Both the position numbers and the translations under genes were made by a program. Positions 42,514 to 50,083 of a stretch of 64,000 bases of DNA are shown piece by piece. The notes beneath the pieces were generated by a model. The model saw nothing but the letters and a program-made list of their open reading frames with translations. It was not told the DNA's origin and did not search any database. The stretch covers positions 1 to 64,000 of the forward strand of contig NZ_JAQIVH010000010.1 of NCBI RefSeq assembly GCF_028746185.1. Direction: 5' to 3'. Source of the stretch: Paenibacillus_E qinlingensis. Lineage in GTDB: Bacteria > Bacillota > Bacilli > Paenibacillales > NBRC-103111. Each line of letters opens with the position of its first letter. Position 1 is the first letter of the stretch.

Positions 42514-44115
42514 TTGTCTGAAGTGTTTACTAAAGATGAAGACACGTTCCTTTGCCTTGATCATACATGGCTTAAATTTCGTACTGCGCAGCTCATTCAA
42601 GAAGGGGAATTAGCGCAGCAGTTTATTTCTTCTTATTGCATGGTGGTTGTCAAGCAAGGCGAAGGCCATTTGAGAATAGATTTGCAAACCTATCGCATGC
42701 AACCAGATACGGTACATGTCGTAGTGCCTGGCCAAACGGTTGGCCTTTGCGATGGACAGAAGTCGGAGATGTATTTCATCGCTTTTGATATCCAGAATGA
42801 TACTTCGGACGTTGGGGTGAATTTCCCGCTTGTTGGTGAGTTGCCCGTACATATTGAGAGTGCACTGACTCAGTTGTGTGAGCAGCTTTGTCTAAGCAGC
42901 CGAAGTGAAAGCGCCCTGGAGCGATTTCGAGCACAGCCGCTATTTCTAGAACTGATCTATTGGGTGATGACGCACATTCGTCAGGATCCCAAATCGGACT
43001 CACGCGCTGCTATGGATCGTACCAAGAGCTATATCGAAGCCCATTTTCGAGAAGGTATGACGATTGAGCAGCTTGCGCGCATGGCCGAAATTAGTCCGAA
43101 ATATTATGTGAGTTTATTCAAAAAAACGTATGGTAAAACCGCCATCGACTATTTAACGGAAGTGAGAGTCAATATGGCGAAGCAGCTTATGCTGCAAACC
43201 GATGTGCGTTTGAAGGATGTCGCCTACCAAGTGGGCTACAATGATGAGTTTTATTTTAGCCGCATGTTTAAGAAAGAGGTTGGTGTTTCACCGACGGTTT
43301 ATTTGAAAAATCGCCGCCAAAGAATCGTTGCCTATTCCTCGACGGTGCTCGGACAATTGCTTGCGCTCAAGATCATGCCTTACGCCGCCCCTCTACACCC
43401 CAAATGGAGTTCCTACTACTATAATAAATATCGCACAGATATCCCGTTGCACTTAAGTGGCTACCGGTTTAATGAGGATTGGGAAACGAACGTGGAAGCA
43501 TTGGAGCACAGTCAGGTGGATTTCATTATTACCACGGACCAGTTGGCAACCAAGGAGAAGGAGCGTTTGTCGCAAATTGCCCCCGTTCATATTGTACCTC
43601 TGTATGATAAAAGCTGGCAGGAGCAATTGCACGCCACGGCGCAAATTGTGGGTGCTTTAGATGAAGCCGTTGTGTGGATGGAAGGATATAACCGCCAAGT
43701 TAAATTAGTACGAGAGCGATTGCACGAAGTGCTTCAGAATGACAATGTATTGATTGCCAGCTTGTTGGGCGATAGCTTCTTCCTATACCCGACACGTGGA
43801 ATGCGAGATGTCTTCCGAGATATGGGGTTGCAGTCGCCTTCAGGGGCAGAGCAGTATGCGAATAACCGAAGCTTGACGCTCGAAGAGTTGGCTCATCTCG
43901 ATGCGGATCATCTGCTTCTGAATATACGGCAGGAATCAGAGACTTTGCAGCACTGGGAGCGAATCAAAACGTCTGCCTTGTGGCAGGATTTGAAGGTTGT
44001 GCGCAGAAATCGCCTTCACCTTATCTCCTCAGATCCGTGGCGAGAGTACTCTGCTTATGCCATGGAGCGTATGGTTGAAGACCTTCGTGAGCATTTATGT
44101 GACAATCGTACATGA
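42514..44115 (+). CDS. btr: Btr-like AraC regulator fused to a siderophore-binding domain
   Basis: About 533 residues: cupin-like N-terminus, an AraC double HTH (about 165-265; GMTIEQLARMAEISPKYYVS and VRLKDVAYQVGYNDEFYFSR), and a FeuA-type periplasmic-binding domain (about 280-530; PYAAPLHPKWSSYYYNKYRT, LLLNIRQESETL). In B. subtilis, Btr activates feuABC after binding bacillibactin. TTG at 42514 with GAGAGGAG 9 nt upstream; a Fur box lies just before. Likely activator of the promoters at 44130 and 48496. 'btr' by domain analogy. Confidence 0.88.
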   Translation: MSEVFTKDEDTFLCLDHTWLKFRTAQLIQEGELAQQFISSYCMVVVKQGEGHLRIDLQTYRMQPDTVHVVVPGQTVGLCDGQKSEMYFIAFDIQNDTSDVGVNFPLVGELPVHIESALTQLCEQLCLSSRSESALERFRAQPLFLELIYWVMTHIRQDPKSDSRAAMDRTKSYIEAHFREGMTIEQLARMAEISPKYYVSLFKKTYGKTAIDYLTEVRVNMAKQLMLQTDVRLKDVAYQVGYNDEFYFSRMFKKEVGVSPTVYLKNRRQRIVAYSSTVLGQLLALKIMPYAAPLHPKWSSYYYNKYRTDIPLHLSGYRFNEDWETNVEALEHSQVDFIITTDQLATKEKERLSQIAPVHIVPLYDKSWQEQLHATAQIVGALDEAVVWMEGYNRQVKLVRERLHEVLQNDNVLIASLLGDSFFLYPTRGMRDVFRDMGLQSPSGAEQYANNRSLTLEELAHLDADHLLLNIRQESETLQHWERIKTSALWQDLKVVRRNRLHLISSDPWREYSAYAMERMVEDLREHLCDNRT

Positions 44116-44129
44116 GAACTTCCGTATAT

Positions 44130-44164
44130 TGTCCATGTTCGACATGGGCAACTTCTTTTATAAT
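44130..44164 (+). promoter_or_regulatory. AraC-type site and -10 box of the siderophore-binding protein gene
   Basis: Seventeen-nt motif TGTCCATGTTCGACATG (44130-44146) ends 12 nt before TATAAT (44159-44164), followed at once by a Fur box. The same motif and spacing recur at 48496. CCATGTTCGACATGG is also a small dyad. Confidence 0.7.
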
Positions 44165-44169
44165 TTAAT

Positions 44170-44188
44170 GAGAATGATTATCATTCGT
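44170..44188. promoter_or_regulatory. Fur box upstream of the siderophore-binding lipoprotein
   Basis: GAGAATGATTATCATTCGT matches the 19-bp Fur consensus well and lies just downstream of the -10 box. Confidence 0.88.
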
Positions 44189-44215
44189 AGCGGATAGAGA
44201 GGGGATTTAAGAAAA

Positions 44216-45223
44216 ATGAAAAAGTTAGCAACAATCGGTATTACGACATTGGTTCTATTAGGATTGACGGCATGTGGCGGGGGAAAAACAGAAACGGCTC
44301 CTGCAGCAGCAGGTACAACAGCTCCAACTGCTACAGTTGCACCAACAGCTGCTCCCGCAGCAACGCCATCAGGACCAAGAGTCATCAAATACGTTGGTAA
44401 AGAGTACACAGTTCCTGCGAAAGCGGATAAACTCGTTATTACGGGTGCGCTTGAGTCATTGGAAGATGCCTTGCTTCTAGACGTGAAACCAGTTGGTGCA
44501 CTAACGGTTGGTGGCAAATTCCCAGCAGTATTCGCACCAATTACGGATAAAGCAGAGGGCGTAGGCGAGAAAACGCAGCCGAACCTCGAAACGATTTTGA
44601 AGCTGAAACCAGATGTTATCCTTATGAGTACGAAATTCCCTGCCGAAACGATCGAGAAAATTTCAAAAATCGGGCCAACGATTCCAGTATCCCACATCGC
44701 AACAGATTGGGAGAATAACTTGACGTTACTTGGTGAATTGACAGGTAAACAAGATAAAGCGAAGCAAGTGCTAGATAAGTACAAATCGGATTCGGCAGCT
44801 TTGAAAACGAAGATCGGTCCTATTTTCAAAGACAAAAAGGTATTGGCGCTTCGCGTTCGTTCAGGCAGCTTATTCATCTATCCGGAGGATGTATTCTTCA
44901 ATCCATCCATCTATGCCGAGTTAGGTGCAACGGTTCCAGCAGAAGTAAAAGCAGCGAAAGCACAGGCCAATATTTCTCTTGAGAAGCTTTCCGAAATGAA
45001 CCCAGATTACTTAATCGTTGAATTCTCTGAGGAAGAGAACAAGGATACACCGAAAGTGTTTGAAGACTTGAAAAACAACCCTATTTTCAAAAACATTAAT
45101 GCCGTTAAAAATGGCCAATTATATACCAATCTTGTAGATCCACTTTTACAAGGTGGTACAGCTTACAGCAAAATTAAATTCCTAGAAGCGATTAATGGCT
45201 CTAAAATAGTTGGGGCAAAGTGA
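44216..45223 (+). CDS. Iron-siderophore-binding lipoprotein (FeuA/FhuD family)
   Basis: About 335 residues. Signal and lipobox LTAC (Cys about 20), an Ala/Pro/Thr linker (about 25-60), then a class III binding-protein fold (RVIKYVGKEYTVPAKADKLV onward, PNLETILKLKPDVILMS). It delivers a ferric siderophore to the FecCD permeases directly downstream. The Btr-type site and a Fur box control it. Ligand could be the cell's own citrate siderophore or a catecholate; not decidable here. Confidence 0.9.
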   Translation: MKKLATIGITTLVLLGLTACGGGKTETAPAAAGTTAPTATVAPTAAPAATPSGPRVIKYVGKEYTVPAKADKLVITGALESLEDALLLDVKPVGALTVGGKFPAVFAPITDKAEGVGEKTQPNLETILKLKPDVILMSTKFPAETIEKISKIGPTIPVSHIATDWENNLTLLGELTGKQDKAKQVLDKYKSDSAALKTKIGPIFKDKKVLALRVRSGSLFIYPEDVFFNPSIYAELGATVPAEVKAAKAQANISLEKLSEMNPDYLIVEFSEEENKDTPKVFEDLKNNPIFKNINAVKNGQLYTNLVDPLLQGGTAYSKIKFLEAINGSKIVGAK

Positions 45224-45233
45224 GTGTAGCGCT

Positions 45234-46241
45234 ATGAAATGGAGAGTTCCCGCACCAACCCTCATCTTGTTGGCAGCACCTTTCGCGATCGTTTTTACGA
45301 TCGTGCTGTCCATTACCTATGGGGCGAAAAGCATTGATATGAGCCGTATCGTTGAGGCCTTTGTGCACTTTGATCCGGGCAATGTCGATCATCAGATTAT
45401 TAGGCATGCTAGACTACCCAGGGTTATTGGGGCGCTGCTCGTCGGCGCTTTCCTGGCGGTGTCGGGCGCTCTCATGCAGGGGATGACCAGGAATTATCTG
45501 GCATCCCCTTCAATCATGGGCATATCCGATGGCTCAGCCTTTGCGGTAACCGTTTGTATGGTCATTGCACCGTATTCCTCGATGATGGCTATGATTATGG
45601 CCTCTTTTGCGGGCTCGGCGTTAAGCATCGTTATTGTATTCGGGCTAGCTTCACTATTGCCGGGGGGATTGTCACCTGTGCGATTAGCGATTCTGGGAAC
45701 GTTAATAGGGACATTTCTCAGTAGTGTGTCTGCGGCGATCGCGATGTATTTCCAAGTTTCGCAAAATATTAGCTTCTGGTACAACGCACGTCTGCATCAA
45801 TTAGACCCGCAGCTGATTATGCTGGCGGTTCCTTTTGCTGTCGTAGGCTTGGGGCTCGCGATTTGGATGTCCAAGTCGGTAACGATTTTCTCATTAGGAG
45901 ACGAAATCGCTGTATCGCTAGGGCAGAAAACGTTGCAAGTTAAACTGTTAACGACATTAAGTGTCGTTTTGCTGACAGGTATTTCCGTGGCTATTGCAGG
46001 TAAAATTGGATTCGTCGGTCTACTTGTACCTCATATTACTCGTTTTCTAACGGGTATTGATTACAAATGGATTGTCCCATGTTCGGCTGTGATCGGTGCT
46101 GTATTCTTAGGGCTGTGTGATGTGTTGAGCCGTTACCTCAACTATCCATTCGAGATGCCGATTGGCGTCGTTACCGCTATACTCGGTGTTCCGTTCTTCC
46201 TCTATCTCATCCGTACGCGAGGAGGGGAGAGCAATCGATAA
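45234..46241 (+). CDS. FecCD-family iron-siderophore permease (first subunit)
   Basis: About 335 residues with about 9-10 membrane helices. Signature loops ARLPRVIGALLVGAFLAVSG, GKIGFVGLLVPHITRFLTG and EMPIGVVTAILGVPFFLYL are typical of FecCD permeases. ATG at 45234 lies 10 nt after the binding-protein stop. No ATPase gene in the locus; B. subtilis feuABC likewise uses an ATPase (YusV) encoded elsewhere. Confidence 0.92.
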   Translation: MKWRVPAPTLILLAAPFAIVFTIVLSITYGAKSIDMSRIVEAFVHFDPGNVDHQIIRHARLPRVIGALLVGAFLAVSGALMQGMTRNYLASPSIMGISDGSAFAVTVCMVIAPYSSMMAMIMASFAGSALSIVIVFGLASLLPGGLSPVRLAILGTLIGTFLSSVSAAIAMYFQVSQNISFWYNARLHQLDPQLIMLAVPFAVVGLGLAIWMSKSVTIFSLGDEIAVSLGQKTLQVKLLTTLSVVLLTGISVAIAGKIGFVGLLVPHITRFLTGIDYKWIVPCSAVIGAVFLGLCDVLSRYLNYPFEMPIGVVTAILGVPFFLYLIRTRGGESNR

Positions 46242-47262
46242 AAGGAGTGATCGACGTTACGCGTTGCAAGTCGTTATCGGGATTAGCCTCTTGTTATTGA
46301 CGGCGTATATGTCTCTGACGAACGAGGCCTTCGATATTACGTTGAAGGATGTATGTAAGACCCTATTGCGAATTGATCCGCAGCATGATTATGATCTTGT
46401 GATTTTGGAGTTCCGACTTCCACGCATCGTCATTGCTATGTTGGTGGGAATGGGGTTAGGGATGGCAGGAACGGTCGTGCAGAGCTTGACTAGGAATAAC
46501 TTGGCCGATCCCGGCATCCTGGGTATCAACGCGGGAGCGGGGATGGCGATGGTCATCTTCCTGTTCTTCTTTCAAGGGAAGGTGAAAGGAACGAGCTGGG
46601 GGGCCATTCTGGCCATGCCTCTTGTTGGCTTAGTAGGTGGCCTGGGCGCAGCGCTTCTAATCTATGTCTTCTCTCAAAAGAACGGAAGGCTAGATTCGCA
46701 GCGGCTTCTGCTGACAGGAATCGCGATTGCATCGGGCTTATCGGCAGTGACGGTGTTCATTACGCTCAAAATGAATGCCAAAGATTTCGAGATGGCTGCC
46801 GTCTGGGTATCCGGCAGCATCTATAGCGCGAACTGGAAGTATATCCTCTCCATGCTGCCATGGTTGCTGGTATTGACGCCAGTTCTGATCTGGCGATCCC
46901 TTGTGCTGGATGTGTTCCAGCTGAATGAAGAGAGCGTCCGCGGGCTGGGCGCAGCCGTGGACAAAGAGAAAGCGATTCTGCTGCTGAGCAGCATCGGTAT
47001 CGTCAGTGCCTGCGTATCCGTCTCCGGCGGCATCGGGTTTATCGGCCTCATGGCGCCGCATATCGCTCGCCGACTCGTCGGCATAACGCATCGTCGGCTG
47101 CTGCCCGTCAGCGCGATAGTCGGCGCGCTTTTGGTGATGATCTCCGATTTCATCGCCAAAATGGCGTTCGCGCCGGTTGAGATGCCCGTCGGCGTCGTCA
47201 TCGCCATTATTGGCGTGCCGTACTTCGTTTGGCTGCTCTATCGGAATAAGCATCGCCGATAG
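46186..47262 (+). CDS. FecCD-family iron-siderophore permease (second subunit)
   Basis: About 340-360 residues; FecCD loops LEFRLPRIVIAMLVGMGLGM, SGGIGFIGLMAPHIARRLVG and EMPVGVVIAIIGVPYFVWLL. Start unclear. The frame overlaps the first permease; a GTG at 46186 is conventional but has no ribosome site. AGGAGG at 46220 lies 8 nt before an ATC at 46234, and AAAGGAG at 46241 is 16 nt before a TTG at 46264. I use 46186 as a conservative start. Forms the permease pair with the upstream gene. Confidence 0.88.
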   Translation: MFRSSSISSVREEGRAIDKRSDRRYALQVVIGISLLLLTAYMSLTNEAFDITLKDVCKTLLRIDPQHDYDLVILEFRLPRIVIAMLVGMGLGMAGTVVQSLTRNNLADPGILGINAGAGMAMVIFLFFFQGKVKGTSWGAILAMPLVGLVGGLGAALLIYVFSQKNGRLDSQRLLLTGIAIASGLSAVTVFITLKMNAKDFEMAAVWVSGSIYSANWKYILSMLPWLLVLTPVLIWRSLVLDVFQLNEESVRGLGAAVDKEKAILLLSSIGIVSACVSVSGGIGFIGLMAPHIARRLVGITHRRLLPVSAIVGALLVMISDFIAKMAFAPVEMPVGVVIAIIGVPYFVWLLYRNKHRR

Positions 47263-47270
47263 AGATTCGT

Positions 47271-47300
47271 GGCCGCCCCTGGGAGGGGGCGGCTTTGTGT
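47271..47300 (+). terminator. Terminator after the permease genes
   Basis: GCCGCCCC-TGGG-AGGGGGCGGC followed by TTTGTGTTGTTTG. Confidence 0.75.
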
Positions 47301-47311
47301 TGTTTGGGGCG

Positions 47312-47450
47312 GGCAGGGAAGGGCAGAGCAGAGCAGAGCAGAGCAGGGAAGGAAGGCAAAGTAGGTCAGGTCGAGCAAGACAGGGAAGTGTAAGGCAAGG
47401 CAGAGCAGAATGAGCAAGGGAGGTAGAGCAGAACGGAGCAAGGATTGGCT
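47312..47450 (+). repeat. Purine-rich low-complexity tract
   Basis: Repeated AGAGC and related GA-rich units (GGCAGAGCAGAGCAGAGCAG). ORFs across it are artefacts. Confidence 0.6.
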
Positions 47451-47494
47451 GTGCTGGCTAACCTAGAGGCGGGCAAATAGCCTGTCGTATTCCC

Positions 47495-47692
47495 CTCTGA
47501 GTGGATTAGATGGATTTCCTACAGTTAATGTGGTGGAAAATCACACTTTCTAACAAATAGCTGGATTTCATGTAGCTAATTTGGGCCGAAATTGCGGATA
47601 TTGATCAAATCGACAGAAATAGATGTAGGAAATCCAGTTAAATCTCAATATTGAGGGATTTTAAAGAATTTAACTGGAGGTTTTACAGTTAC
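47495..47692 (+). repeat. Dispersed palindromic repeat, copy 3
   Basis: Nearly the same as copy 4 (48025-48222), offset 530 nt, both beginning CTCTGAGTGGATTAGATGGA. Four quasi-palindromic units, e.g. AGATGGATTTCCTACAGTTA and TAACTGGAGGTTTTACAGTT. Confidence 0.85.
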
Positions 47693-47748
47693 TCCTCCGA
47701 CAGGGTGGGGGGGATTAACGCCAAACAATCTTCTTGATTCACCTTTCT

Positions 47749-47940
47749 CCACCAACACAGCGTTCCAACGCACCTTATATTCACCAACGCTAAACAAGCT
47801 ACTTTAAACTCTTTGTCTCCCACCAACACAGCTTATACTCACCAATGACAAACAAGCTACTTAAATTCCTTGCCTCTCACCAACACAGCGTTCCAACGCA
47901 CCTTATACTCACCAATGACAAACAAGCTACATGAACCTCT
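47749..47940 (+). repeat. Imperfect tandem repeat of about 60-75 nt
   Basis: Three units beginning CACCAACACAG and containing (CGTTCCAACGCACC)TTATA-TCACCAA and AAACAAGCTAC. The middle unit lacks the CGTTCCAACGCACC part. A diverged partial unit lies at 48246-48310. Confidence 0.75.
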
Positions 47941-48024
47941 CATCCCCATCTACATAGCTTTTGAACACACCTCAAGAGGAATTAAGCACCTTTTGATTGT
48001 TAAAAAAGACTGGGCGTTTATAGA

Positions 48025-48222
48025 CTCTGAGTGGATTAGATGGATTTCCTCCAGTTAATGTGGCGTAAAAATACACTTTATAACAAATAGCTGGATTTCA
48101 TGTAGCTAATTTGGGCGAAAATCGCGAATATTGGCCAAATCGGTAGAAATAGATGTAGGAAATCCAGTTAAACAGGAAGATCCAGAGATTCCAGAGATAA
48201 CAACTGGAGTTTTTACAGTTAA
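48025..48222 (+). repeat. Dispersed palindromic repeat, copy 4
   Basis: High similarity to copy 3, same four-unit order; the fourth spacer differs. Confidence 0.85.
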
Positions 48223-48495
48223 TACTTCGCAGGGAGTGGGGAACATGTCAAACGCCAAACAAGCTACTTAAACTCATTGCCTCCCACCAACAGAACGTCT
48301 CAACGCACTTTAAGAGGAATTCAGCACTTCTAGATTGCTAAATCAACATGCCGTTCATAGATTCCGATTGATTAACCCAATTCCTTCACTGGAAAGCAGC
48401 TGGGCAATCCATCCCAATCCATCTCAATCCCACCATCTCCATCAACCTGCCCTGTTGATTTAACCTGAACATTGTCCATTCCATTATGTGGATAT

Positions 48496-48530
48496 TGTTC
48501 ATGGTCGATGTGTTTACCATACTCTATAAT
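48496..48530 (+). promoter_or_regulatory. AraC-type site and -10 box of the esterase gene
   Basis: TGTTCATGGTCGATGTG (48496-48512) ends 12 nt before TATAAT (48525-48530). A second half-like copy TGTCCATTCC lies 23 nt upstream (48473). Matches the arrangement at 44130. Confidence 0.7.
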
Positions 48531-48537
48531 CAACAAT

Positions 48538-48556
48538 GAGAATGATTATCAATGTA
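48538..48556. promoter_or_regulatory. Fur box upstream of the esterase gene
   Basis: GAGAATGATTATCAATGTA, matching the core GAGAATGATTATCA of the box at 44170, just downstream of TATAAT. Confidence 0.85.
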
Positions 48557-48637
48557 TGTTTCGATAGTTGCTCCATAACCAAACTAGATCCAGCCTGATC
48601 GTTCCCCCTGAAACGAGAGGAGAAGAGAGGAAACCTA

Positions 48638-49510
48638 ATGACCCGTTTAGCCGATTCATCCATCAAGACCCCTACAACTTCGGGTGAAGTTGTCCGTCAG
48701 TCTTTTACATTACCGAACACCGAGCAATATCTTATTCATAGCGCTACACGAGAGCAGCCCTATCAAATTTATGTATTCAAGCCGGCGCAAGAAGCACCGC
48801 CTGAAGGATTTCCAGTTATCTATTTGCTGGATGCGAATGCGCTTTTTGCCACGATGGTTGAAGCGCTGCGTGTACAATCACGAGTCCCAGAAAAGACAGG
48901 CGTCTACCCAGCAGTCGTGGTAGGAATCGGTTATCCGACGAATGAGCCGTTCGATTCCTCGCGGTTTTATGATTTTACGATGCCAACGCCTCAAGAAGTG
49001 CTGGACGCTTTACCTGTACGCAACAAAGATGCTGTCCTGCCACAGCTTGGAGGCGCAGATGCTTTCCGAGCATTTATTGAGCAGGAACTTAAACCACGCA
49101 TCGAACGCGATTACCCGATAAATACGAAGCAACAAGCAATCTTTGGTCATTCACTGGGTGGGCTTTTCGTTCTGCAAACGCTGTTCACGCAGCCTCAAAC
49201 GTACCAGACCTATATAGCTGGCAGCCCTTCGATTCACTGGAACAAGGTCATGCTGAAGGAACAAGAAGATCAATACACGGCTAATCTCGGCTTCAGACAG
49301 GCGAACCACAAGCTGCTCATCACCACCGCAGAACTGGAGCGGGAGCATCCAAGTAACATGAGTGAGAATGCAAGAGAGCTTTATGAGCGCCTAGCGCTTT
49401 TTCCAAGAGAGATGCTTCATGTGGACTTTTACGAGTTTGAAGGGGAAGGACATGTTTCGGTGCTTCCTGCACTGGTCAGTCGTGCTGTTCGCTTTTTGCG
49501 AAGAACGTAA
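48638..49510 (+). CDS. Fes/BesA-like siderophore esterase
   Basis: About 290 residues, alpha/beta hydrolase. Ser nucleophile in IFGHSLGGLFVLQTLF (about 167-182) and a C-terminal GEGHVSVLPALV His. The family (BesA, IroE, Fes) cleaves trilactone siderophores to free iron. Regulated like the FeuA-type gene (Btr motif, Fur box). The adjacent biosynthetic operon makes a citrate-based, not trilactone, siderophore, so this enzyme may serve imported bacillibactin-like siderophores. Confidence 0.83.
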   Translation: MTRLADSSIKTPTTSGEVVRQSFTLPNTEQYLIHSATREQPYQIYVFKPAQEAPPEGFPVIYLLDANALFATMVEALRVQSRVPEKTGVYPAVVVGIGYPTNEPFDSSRFYDFTMPTPQEVLDALPVRNKDAVLPQLGGADAFRAFIEQELKPRIERDYPINTKQQAIFGHSLGGLFVLQTLFTQPQTYQTYIAGSPSIHWNKVMLKEQEDQYTANLGFRQANHKLLITTAELEREHPSNMSENARELYERLALFPREMLHVDFYEFEGEGHVSVLPALVSRAVRFLRRT

Positions 49511-49601
49511 GTTAAGGACAGCATGGCATAGCAATGCATTCCCATTTCTTTTCGTCTGGAACTGTTTCGGATGGCAATGGCAAGAATTCGTTCTATTTTC
49601 T

Positions 49602-49652
49602 AAAAAAAGCTCGATATCTAGCGCTTAGGCGTGAAGAGATATCGGGCTTTTT
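49602..49652 (+). terminator. Terminator of the esterase gene
   Basis: AAAGCTCGATATCT pairs with AGATATCGGGCTTT (one T-G pair), followed by TT and preceded by A's. Confidence 0.85.
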
Positions 49653-49720
49653 CGCTAAGTATTTCAAATTGTGGCATCAGCTTTATAACAGTCAGCTTGT
49701 TTCAGAACTGGTTTTAATCT

Positions 49721-49741
49721 GATAATGGGAATCATTATCAC
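49721..49741. promoter_or_regulatory. Fur box (distal) before the siderophore operon
   Basis: TGATAATGGGAATCATTATC: arms TGATAATG/CATTATCA around GGAAT. Lies about 360 nt before the operon start, suggesting a second iron-regulated promoter or cooperative Fur binding. Confidence 0.8.
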
Positions 49742-49959
49742 TAATAAATGTTAAATCAAGGAAATATAATTGTCAACTACCAATTTTTTGTTAGTTCTTG
49801 AGGGGAAGAACACGGGGGGAAATAGGTTTGTATGGGGAGAGTTTTTACCTGTTTGTCCAATGCAGAAAGGTATCCACAAATCGTCAGTGTAAGGTCACTC
49901 TCCGTATGACTACTCATTATGTTCGGTCAAAGGTCAATAAAAAAGAGAAAAATATAGGG

Positions 49960-49988
49960 TTGCATTGATAATGATTATCATTTACAAT
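49960..49988 (+). promoter_or_regulatory. Fur-regulated promoter of the siderophore operon
   Basis: TTGCAT (49960-49965), 17-nt spacer, TACAAT (49983-49988). The Fur box GATAATGATTATCATTTAC (49967-49985) fills the spacer, so Fur binding would block polymerase. Confidence 0.88.
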
Positions 49989-50083
49989 GGCGGTGAGTTG
50001 TGTAAATTATTACCAACCCTCTTCGCCAGAATGGAGCAAGAGTCATTTCATGATCATTTTCCCAAAGGAGGAACAATCAATTT

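Larger units (their letters stand above)
47263..48637. other. 1.4-kb gene-free stretch of repeats
   Basis: In order: terminator; a purine-rich AGAGC/AGGGAAGG tract (about 47310-47450); palindromic repeat copy 3; three imperfect tandem units of about 60-70 nt (47749-47940) with CACCAACACAG and AAACAAGCTAC; palindromic repeat copy 4; a diverged fourth unit (48246-48310); then the promoter region of the esterase gene. No ORF here looks coding. Confidence 0.7.
49511..50083. other. Leader region of the siderophore operon
   Basis: 573 nt: esterase terminator (49602), distal Fur box (49721), about 220 nt with only weak hairpins (e.g. GTTCTT-N6-AAGAAC at 49794), the Fur-covered promoter (49960-49988), and AAAGGAGG before dat. 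No ORF with a ribosome site seen. Confidence 0.6.

Noticed and set aside
46738..47253. Minus-strand 171-residue frame over the permease gene
   Set aside because: Shadow of the FecCD gene; Asp/His-rich composition is an artefact of the opposite strand.
47177..47441. Frames in the AGAGC tract
   Set aside because: Products of low-complexity repeats (RAEQSREGRQS-like).
47749..48310. CRISPR array
   Set aside because: Units are imperfect, unevenly spaced and without unique spacers or cas genes.
49534..49722. 62-residue frame after the esterase
   Set aside because: It runs through the terminator hairpin at 49602 and has no ribosome site.
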